From Dermatophilaceae bacterium (lineage in GTDB: Bacteria; Actinomycetota; Actinomycetes; Actinomycetales; Dermatophilaceae): a stretch of 32,148 bases of DNA. This document shows, one piece after another, positions 25,880 to 32,148 of the stretch. The notes below the pieces were generated by a model. It was not told the DNA's origin, made no database searches, and worked only from the letters and a program-made list of their open reading frames with translations. The stretch spans positions 1-32,148 of the forward strand of contig JAICIN010000005.1 in assembly GCA_025924375.1 (NCBI GenBank), in the 5' to 3' direction. The translations under genes and the position numbers were made by a program. Each line of letters begins with the position of its first letter. Within the stretch, counting starts at the first letter, position 1.

Positions 25880-27244
25880 GTGACCGACGACGTACTCACG
25901 CCCGACCAGGTCGAGGGGCTGCGCGCCCGCGTCGCGGGGCTCATGCCGGCGGTCCGCGCCGACCTCGAGGCGCTCACCCGGATCCCCAGCGTCTCCCTCG
26001 ACGCCTTCGACCAGGCGCACGTGGAGGCCAGCGCCGAGGCCACCGCGGCGCTGCTTCGCGCCGAGGGCCTCGACGTCGAGGTCGTCCGCGAGGGCGGCCG
26101 CCCGGCCGTCATCGGGCACGTCGCCGGCCCGGACGGCGCTCCGACGGTGATGCTCTACGCGCACCACGACGTGCAGCCCCCCGGTGACGAGCAGGACTGG
26201 CAGAGCCCGCCCTTCGAGCCCACCGAGCGGGACGGGCGGCTCTACGGCCGGGGCGCGGCGGACGACAAGGCCGGGATCATGGCCCACGTCGCCGCCCTGC
26301 GCGCCCACCGGGGCGCCCTGCCCGTCGGCGTCACGGTCTTCGTCGAGGGTGAGGAGGAGATCGGCTCCGACTCGCTGGCGACGATCCTCGAGCGCCACGG
26401 CGAGAAGCTGCGCGCCGACGCCATCGTCCTGGCCGACTCCACCAACTGGGCCATCGGCGAGCCGGCCCTCACCACGACGCTGCGGGGCCTGATCCGCGTC
26501 GTCGTCACCGTCACCACGCTCGACCACGGCATCCACTCGGGGATGTTCGGCGGCGCCGTGCCGGACGCCCTGACGGTGCTCGTCCGGGTCCTGGCCAGCC
26601 TCCACGACGACGCGGGCGACGTGGCCGTCGAGGGCCTGCGCTCCGGCGGCGCCGCCGACCTCGACTACGACGAGGCGCGCCTGCGTGAGGAGTCCGGCCT
26701 CCTCGACGGAGTGGACACGATCGGCACCGGCACCGTCCTCGAACGCATCTGGGGCAGGCCGACCGCCACCGTGATCGGCATCGACGCGCCGTCGGTCGCC
26801 CGCTCGTCCAACACGCTGGTTCCCACCGCACGGGCGAAGGTCTCCTTCCGGCTCGCCCCCGACGAGGACCCGATGGAGGCGTATGCCGCGGTGGTGCGCC
26901 ACGTGGAGAGGCACACCCCGTGGGGGGCGCAGGTGCAGGTCGGTCTCGACGACCAGGGTGCGGGGTTCGCCGCGGACGCCGAGGGCCCGGTCTACGACCA
27001 GGCGCGCGCCGCGTTCGCGGACGCGTGGGGCCGGGGGCCGGTCGACATCGGCGTCGGCGGCTCGATCCCGTTCATCGCGGCGTTCGCCCAGCGCTTCCCC
27101 GAGGCGGCGATCCTCGTCACCGGCGTGGAGGACCCGGACGCCCGCGCCCACGGCGCCAACGAGTCCCTTCACCTCGGGGAGTTCGAGCGCGTCTGCGTCG
27201 CGGAGGCCGTGCTCCTCGCCCGACTGGGCGCCATGCCGCGCTGA
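25880..27244 (+). CDS. M20 family dipeptidase / metallopeptidase
   Basis: PTVMLYAHHDVQPPGDEQDWQSPPFEPTERDGRLYGRGAADDKAGIMAHVAAL, VFVEGEEEIGSDSL. Confidence 0.93.
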   Translation: MTDDVLTPDQVEGLRARVAGLMPAVRADLEALTRIPSVSLDAFDQAHVEASAEATAALLRAEGLDVEVVREGGRPAVIGHVAGPDGAPTVMLYAHHDVQPPGDEQDWQSPPFEPTERDGRLYGRGAADDKAGIMAHVAALRAHRGALPVGVTVFVEGEEEIGSDSLATILERHGEKLRADAIVLADSTNWAIGEPALTTTLRGLIRVVVTVTTLDHGIHSGMFGGAVPDALTVLVRVLASLHDDAGDVAVEGLRSGGAADLDYDEARLREESGLLDGVDTIGTGTVLERIWGRPTATVIGIDAPSVARSSNTLVPTARAKVSFRLAPDEDPMEAYAAVVRHVERHTPWGAQVQVGLDDQGAGFAADAEGPVYDQARAAFADAWGRGPVDIGVGGSIPFIAAFAQRFPEAAILVTGVEDPDARAHGANESLHLGEFERVCVAEAVLLARLGAMPR

Positions 27245-27299
27245 CGCCACCCGCCCACGCAGGGTTGTCGCCCGGCCCGTCGCGGGTAGGTTCGCCGGT

Positions 27300-28310
27300 A
27301 TGGCGCAGACCAAGGGATACGTCGAGCCGGCCTACGAGCGCGACACGACCTACATCACCGACCGGATCACCGCCGACGGCAGCAGCCCGTGGCCCGTCGA
27401 GCCCGGCCGCTACCGGCTCGTCGCGGCCCGCGCGTGCCCGTGGGCGAACCGCACCATCATCGTCCGTCGCCTCCTCGGGCTCGAGGACGCCATCTCCATG
27501 GGCCTGGCCGGGCCGACCCATGACAGCGACAGCTGGACCTTCGACCTCGACCCCGGCGGCCTGGACCCCGTCCTCGGCATCCCGCGGCTCAAGGACGCCT
27601 ACGAGAAGCGCCAGCGCGGGTACTCGCGCGGCATCACCGTGCCCGCGGTCGTGGACGTGCCCTCGGGCCAGGTCGTGACGAACAACTTCCCGCAGATCAC
27701 CCTCGACTTCTCGAGCGAGTGGAAGGACCACCAGCGGGAGGGCGCCCCGGACCTCTACCCCGAGGACCTCCGCGCGGAGATCGACGAGGTCAACGACCGC
27801 GTCTACCGCGACGTGAACAACGGCGTCTACCGCTGCGGGTTCGCCGGGAGCCAGGAGTCCTACGACCGCGCCTACGACCGGCTCTTCGCGGCGCTCGACT
27901 GGCTCTCCGACCGGCTGCGGGGCCAGCGCTACCTCGTCGGTGACGCCCTCACCGAGGCCGACGTGCGGCTCTTCACCACCCTGGTGCGCTTCGACCCGGT
28001 GTACCACGGGCACTTCAAGTGCAACCGCAACAAGCTCACCGAGATGCCGGTCCTGTGGGCCTACGCGCGCGACCTCTACCAGACGCCCGGGTTCGGCGAC
28101 ACCGTGGACTTCGTCCAGATCAAGCAGCACTACTACTGCGTCCACACCGACATCAACCCCACCCGGATCGTCCCCAGGGGCCCCGACCTGAGCGGCTGGC
28201 TCACACCGCACGGGCGAGAGGCCCTCGGCGGCCGGCCCTTCGGCGCGGGCACCGCCCCGGGTCCCGTCCGCCAGGGGGAGGAGGTGCCCGCCGGGCACCG
28301 GCCGCAGTGA
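27300..28310 (+). CDS. Glutathionyl-hydroquinone reductase-like / omega-class GST (ECM4/YqjG family)
   Basis: RYRLVAARACPWANRTIIVRRLLGLEDAISMG (CPWA), PAVVDVPSGQVVTNNFPQITLDFSSEW, LTEADVRLFTTLVRFDPVYHGHFKCNRNKL. Confidence 0.92.
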   Translation: MAQTKGYVEPAYERDTTYITDRITADGSSPWPVEPGRYRLVAARACPWANRTIIVRRLLGLEDAISMGLAGPTHDSDSWTFDLDPGGLDPVLGIPRLKDAYEKRQRGYSRGITVPAVVDVPSGQVVTNNFPQITLDFSSEWKDHQREGAPDLYPEDLRAEIDEVNDRVYRDVNNGVYRCGFAGSQESYDRAYDRLFAALDWLSDRLRGQRYLVGDALTEADVRLFTTLVRFDPVYHGHFKCNRNKLTEMPVLWAYARDLYQTPGFGDTVDFVQIKQHYYCVHTDINPTRIVPRGPDLSGWLTPHGREALGGRPFGAGTAPGPVRQGEEVPAGHRPQ

Positions 28311-28326
28311 CGCGCTGAGTGGCAGC

Positions 28327-28347
28327 GGGTCCTCCCACGGAGGACCC
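28327..28347 (+). terminator. 9-bp perfect hairpin downstream of the GST-like gene
   Basis: GGGTCCTCC-CAC-GGAGGACCC. Confidence 0.55.
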
Positions 28348-28443
28348 ATCCGCCGGGGCCCCCGCTCCGAATGCCGGGGTGCCACCACCGACGGAGGCAG
28401 GGCCGTGGTCGTGGTGGTTCCCTTCGGAAACAGGAGAACGACC

Positions 28444-29118
28444 ATGGCTCTGACTGAACAGCTGTCCCGGATCGGCACCCGCAGGGCAGGGATGGCCCTG
28501 ACCGGCGTCGCGGCAGCGGCGCTGGCGCTCGCCGCCGGACCGGCATTCGCCGCCAGCCCCGGCAGCGGCATGGCGATGGGCGCCGCGATGGGCGCCGCCC
28601 AGAACCACGCGATGGTGGGCAACACCGCGGGGTGGATCGACGGCCGGACGGCGACCTTCCACTACACGAAGAACTTCGTCTGCATGGTCCCGCCGGCGAG
28701 CGGCGCCACGAGCGGCTGCGAGCTCGGCGCGAGCTACGACGCCATCCCCGCCGCGGCGTTCGACCCGCTCTACGTCCTCGTGCCCCTGGGCTTCACCCCC
28801 AAGGCCGGGACCCTGCAGTGCCCCACCGCCGGGCAGTGCGTCGACCACCCCCACACCATCGACCTCAGCCGCGTCTTCGGGGCGGGCACGGCCAACGCGC
28901 TGCTGCCGCCCCACAGCCACATCGTCACGACCGCCAACATGGGCCAGAGCGAGTGGTGGAACGTCATCGTCATCGGCGTGAAGAGCCCCACGACGTGGAA
29001 CCGGATCGCCTCGGCGAAGAGCTACCAGGAGGTGCAGGAGGAGCGCGTGCACGACAGCGCGACGGTCACCGACAACATCCCGACCAACCTCTTCCTCTAC
29101 TTCTCGGTCAAGCACTGA
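28444..29118 (+). CDS. Secreted Met/His-motif protein of unknown function
   Basis: Signal peptide MALTEQLSRIGTRRAGMALTGVAAAALALAAGPAFA, mature start SPGSGMAMGAAMGAAQNHAM; CAGGAGAA SD. Confidence 0.8.
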   Translation: MALTEQLSRIGTRRAGMALTGVAAAALALAAGPAFAASPGSGMAMGAAMGAAQNHAMVGNTAGWIDGRTATFHYTKNFVCMVPPASGATSGCELGASYDAIPAAAFDPLYVLVPLGFTPKAGTLQCPTAGQCVDHPHTIDLSRVFGAGTANALLPPHSHIVTTANMGQSEWWNVIVIGVKSPTTWNRIASAKSYQEVQEERVHDSATVTDNIPTNLFLYFSVKH

Positions 29119-29160
29119 CCTCACCCCGGGCCGGCGGACCGGCGTCGGCGAACCCGCCGG

Positions 29161-29229
29161 CCCGGCATCGGTGCGCCCGCCGGCCCGGCATCGGTGCGCC
29201 CGCAGGCCCGGCATCGGTGCGCCCGCCGG
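29161..29229. repeat. Three tandem 23-bp repeats CCCGGCATCGGTGCGCCCGCMGG
   Basis: Units at 29161, 29184, 29207 with exact 23-bp period, intergenic. Confidence 0.85.
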
Positions 29230-29274
29230 CCGCGTCGCCGTCCCTCCAGCCGTGCCCAGCAGATCGGACCTGCC

Positions 29275-30162
29275 ATGACCACCTCCCTCGTCCTCCGGGC
29301 GCCGCGGGCATCCAGCCCGGCGCTCCTCCTCGGGCTGCTCGCCGGCGGGCTCGTCGTCGCCGGCGTCCTGCTGCCCTGGGTCTCCACCTTCGCGGGCCTC
29401 GTCTCGCTGACCGGCACCGCCTCCCGCGGCGGCCGGCTCCTGCTGCTGCTCGGGGTCCTCACCGCGCTCGCGGCGCTGCTGCCCGTGGTGCGCCGCGACC
29501 TTCCCGGCCGGCTCGCCACCGGGGTGCTCGGCTTCACCACCCTCGTGTATGCCGGGTACCTCCTGCTCAACCTGCTCGCCGCGGTGCGTGCGGCCGACAG
29601 CATGGCGCTCGCCGCGGTGGGACCCGGCCTCCCGCTGGTGCTCCTGGGTGGGGCGCTCGGGCTGGGCACGCTGTTCGTGCCCGGCGCGCCGACCCCCGTG
29701 CCGGTGGCGGAGCTCCGGCGCGACGACGGTGCCGACCGTCACCGCGGTGGCGGCGCCGACCACGGTGGCCCCCTTGACCACGGTGCCCGCCGGCTGCGCA
29801 CCACCGGTGCGCTGCTGGCGGTCGTGGCCGCCGCCGCGCACGTGCCCGTCACCCCGGAGCACCTGCGCCAGGCGCCGTACGTCGGTGTCGGGTTCATGCT
29901 CCTCACCGCCGCGCTGCTCCTGCTCGCGAGCGCGCTCCATGTGACCGGCTCGCCGCTCGTGTGGTGGGCGCTGGCGGCGGTGTGCGGCGCGGCGGTCCTG
30001 GCCTACGCCATCAGCCGCACGGTCGGCCTGCCCCTGGTCGCCGACGACGTCGGGAACTGGTGGGAACCGCTCGGGGTGCTCAGCGTGCTCACCGAGGTCG
30101 GTGCCGTCGCCACCGCGGTGCAGGCCCTGACGAGGCACCCGCGCGTCGCGGCCGGTCGGTGA
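29275..30162 (+). CDS. Polytopic membrane protein, unknown function
   Basis: Multiple TM helices (LLLGLLAGGLVVAGVLLPWVSTFAGLVSLTG, GRLLLLLGVLTALAALLPVV, VWWALAAVCGAAVLAYAI). Confidence 0.75.
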   Translation: MTTSLVLRAPRASSPALLLGLLAGGLVVAGVLLPWVSTFAGLVSLTGTASRGGRLLLLLGVLTALAALLPVVRRDLPGRLATGVLGFTTLVYAGYLLLNLLAAVRAADSMALAAVGPGLPLVLLGGALGLGTLFVPGAPTPVPVAELRRDDGADRHRGGGADHGGPLDHGARRLRTTGALLAVVAAAAHVPVTPEHLRQAPYVGVGFMLLTAALLLLASALHVTGSPLVWWALAAVCGAAVLAYAISRTVGLPLVADDVGNWWEPLGVLSVLTEVGAVATAVQALTRHPRVAAGR

Positions 30163-30280
30163 GCCTGGCCCTCGGCTGGTGAGCCGAGGGGCGGGACCGG
30201 TGAGCCGAGGGGCGCGGCCGGTGAGCCGAGCGCGCGGCGTGTGAGCCGAGCGCGCGGCGTGTGAGCCGAGGGTCCGGCCG
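30159..30280. repeat. Six tandem 20-21-bp repeats starting GTGAGCCGAG
   Basis: Units at 30159, 30179, 30200, 30221, 30241, 30261; 30221 and 30241 identical. Confidence 0.85.
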
Positions 30281-30299
30281 GCGGAGGGGCCGGCCGGAC
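30272..30299 (+). terminator. 10-bp perfect hairpin abutting the glycerate kinase promoter
   Basis: GTCCGGCCGG-CGGAGGGG-CCGGCCGGAC directly followed by TAGGCT (30300-30305). Confidence 0.55.
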
Positions 30300-30311
30300 T
30301 AGGCTCCGACC

Positions 30312-31478
30312 GTGCACGTGCTCATCGCGCCGGACAGCTTCACGGGCACCCTCACCGCCACGCAGGCAGCCGAGGCGATGGCGCAGGGCTGGCGGGAGAC
30401 CGCTCCGGAGGACCTGCTCACCCTCATGCCCCTCTCGGACGGCGGGCCCGGCTTCCTCGACGTCCTCGCCGGGTCCGTGCTCGACACCAGCACCGTCGTC
30501 GTCACGGTCGCGGACCCGCTGGGCCGGGAGGTGCCCGCCGCGGTCCTGCTGACGGGCGCGGGAGGCCGGCGCACGGCATACGTCGAGGCGGCGCAGGCCG
30601 TCGGCCTGCACCTGCTCGCCGCTGACGAGCGCAACCCCGCCGTCACGAGCACCTGGGGCGTCGGCCAGCTCCTCGAGGCGGCGCTCGCGGAGGGCGCCGA
30701 GCGGATCGTCGTGGGCATGGGCGGGAGCGCCACCAACGACGGTGGCGCGGGCATGCTGGCGCGCCTGGGCGCCGGCAGCGTCGAGGACCTCGGCCGTGGC
30801 GGGCTCGCCCTGGCCGGGCTCGGCGACGACGCGCTGCCCGGCCTCGCCTCTGTCCGCGCCCGGTTCGCCGGCACCGAGATCCTCGTCGCCTCGGCGAGCG
30901 ACGCACCGCTCCTGGGCTTCCACGGCGCCTCCGCCGTCCACGCGCCCCGCAAGGGCGCGTCGCCGGAGCTCGCCCAGCAGCTCGAGTCGGCGCTCGGCCG
31001 GCTCACGGAGGTCGTGCACCGGACGGTGCCGCCACGCACCGACCTCATGACGGGCCAGCCCCGCCGCGTCGAGCACGAGCCCGGAGCGGGAGCAGGCGGG
31101 GGGCTGGGCTACGCGCTGATGCTCCTCGGCGCCCGGCGCGTCTCCGGGGTCGAGGAGGTGCTCGGCGCGGTCGGCTTCCCGGGCATGGTGGCGGCCGCCG
31201 ACCTCGTCGTCACGGGTGAGGGCTGCTTCGACTGGCAGAGCCTGCGGGGGAGCGTGATCGCCGGGGTCGCCGGGACCGGCCTCGAGAGCGCCACGCCCAC
31301 CCTCGTGGTCGCCGGCCAGGTCAGCGTGGGGCGCCGGGACGCGATGGCGCTGGGGCTGAGCGGCACGTATGCCGTGGCCGAGACCCCTGCCGAGGTCGAG
31401 GCGGCGGTGGCCGACCCGGTGGGCACCCTCGCCGCGCGGATGGCGCGCATCGCGACCACGTGGTCACCCGGGCGCTGA
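30312..31478 (+). CDS. Glycerate kinase
   Basis: VHVLIAPDSFTGTLTATQAAEAMAQGWRE, LMPLSDGGPGFLDVL, VGMGGSATNDGGAGMLARLGA, LVVTGEGCFDWQSLRG. Confidence 0.94.
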   Translation: MHVLIAPDSFTGTLTATQAAEAMAQGWRETAPEDLLTLMPLSDGGPGFLDVLAGSVLDTSTVVVTVADPLGREVPAAVLLTGAGGRRTAYVEAAQAVGLHLLAADERNPAVTSTWGVGQLLEAALAEGAERIVVGMGGSATNDGGAGMLARLGAGSVEDLGRGGLALAGLGDDALPGLASVRARFAGTEILVASASDAPLLGFHGASAVHAPRKGASPELAQQLESALGRLTEVVHRTVPPRTDLMTGQPRRVEHEPGAGAGGGLGYALMLLGARRVSGVEEVLGAVGFPGMVAAADLVVTGEGCFDWQSLRGSVIAGVAGTGLESATPTLVVAGQVSVGRRDAMALGLSGTYAVAETPAEVEAAVADPVGTLAARMARIATTWSPGR

Positions 31479-31573
31479 GGACGACGTACATTGGAAGCCG
31501 GGAACACATCCCGGGCCCCGCGGGTTGGACGGGTCGTCCGCCCACGACCACCGAGACGAAGGACGCATTTGCC

Positions 31574-31954
31574 ATGAGTGTTCAGGACGAGACGCAGGTC
31601 GCCACCGAGGCCGCTGCCGAGGCGCCGGTCCACGGCGTCGTCCTCACCGACGTCGCGGCGTCCAAGGTCAGGTCCCTGCTGGAGCAGGAGGGACGCGACG
31701 ACCTGCGGCTGCGGATCGGCGTGCAGCCCGGCGGGTGCTCCGGCCTCATCTACCAGCTCTACTTCGACGAGCGCACCCTCGACGGCGACCTCAGCCGTGA
31801 CTTCGACGGCGTCGCGGTCGTCGTCGACCGGATGAGCGCCCCCTACCTCGACGGCGCGACCATCGACTTCGCCGACACCATCGAGAAGCAGGGGTTCACC
31901 ATCGACAACCCCAACGCGGGCAGCTCCTGCGCCTGCGGCGACTCCTTCAGCTGA
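31574..31954 (+). CDS. erpA: A-type iron-sulfur cluster assembly/insertion protein
   Basis: VVLTDVAASKVRSLLEQEGRDDLRLRIGVQPGGCSGLIYQLYFDE...FTIDNPNAGSSCACGDSFS: three conserved Cys in GCSG and CxC. Confidence 0.92.
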   Translation: MSVQDETQVATEAAAEAPVHGVVLTDVAASKVRSLLEQEGRDDLRLRIGVQPGGCSGLIYQLYFDERTLDGDLSRDFDGVAVVVDRMSAPYLDGATIDFADTIEKQGFTIDNPNAGSSCACGDSFS

Positions 31955-31967
31955 CCCCAGCGACGTG

Positions 31968-32001
31968 AGCGGGCCCGGTCACCTCGGTGGCCGGGCCCGC
32001 T
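31968..32001 (+). terminator. Long GC-rich hairpin terminator between erpA and the PfkB kinase
   Basis: AGCGGGCCCGG-TCACCTCGGTGG-CCGGGCCCGCT, 11-bp stem plus inner CACC/GGTG pairing. Confidence 0.65.
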
Positions 32002-32003
32002 GA

Positions 32004-32148
<145 letters not shown>

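Noticed and set aside
25214-27313. 699-aa minus-strand ORF
   Set aside because: Only the last ~196 codons (25214-25801) are the real DUF3043 gene; the rest is antisense to the M20 dipeptidase.
28201-30138. 645-aa minus-strand ORF over the secreted and membrane protein genes
   Set aside because: Composition typical of a GC shadow frame (R/G/E/H/A-rich) and plus-strand genes have clear signal peptide/TM features.
30159-30280. CRISPR-like array from GTGAGCCGAG repeats
   Set aside because: Contiguous 20-21-bp tandem units without spacers; no cas genes.

Overview
This is a ~32.1 kb window of a high-GC actinobacterial chromosome. The gene content and codon usage suggest an Intrasporangiaceae-like organism, but that is inference. 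It looks like core chromosome: I found no mobile element, CRISPR array, tRNA or rRNA. Supported content, left to right: DUF4191 membrane protein; lipA and lipB (lipoate synthesis); a secreted DUF1996 protein; a peptidase E-like hydrolase; a membrane Ser/Thr protein kinase; a TIGR01777-type epimerase; the 2-oxoacid dehydrogenase E2 (two lipoyl domains, Gln-rich linkers) and E3 (lpdA); small conserved proteins; leucyl aminopeptidase; gcvT; an LLM-class oxidoreductase; a minus-strand B12 operon (SCO2322-like membrane-anchored protein, ECF T component, fused double ECF ATPase, ECF S component, cobU, cobS) preceded by a cobalamin riboswitch, with cobT divergent; a beta-lactamase-family protein; DUF3043; an M20 dipeptidase; a glutathionyl-hydroquinone-reductase-like protein; a secreted Met/His-rich protein plus a membrane protein; glycerate kinase; an A-type Fe-S carrier; and the start of a PfkB kinase. 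The strongest unexplained signals are: (1) an over-represented, strand-symmetric octamer GTATGCCG (15 sites by eye) that absorbs almost all TAT codons; (2) the riboswitch-linked ECF operon with a surface-anchored protein of unknown function; (3) a 19-bp tandem array with DnaA-box-like cores upstream of the kinase; (4) tandem 52-bp long-hairpin repeats next to a G-quadruplex-like tract; (5) two CRP/FNR-like dyads 60 bp apart upstream of the secreted DUF1996 gene; and (6) about 12 genes with TANNNT-N6-8-start (leaderless) architecture. All counts are by eye and need computational confirmation.
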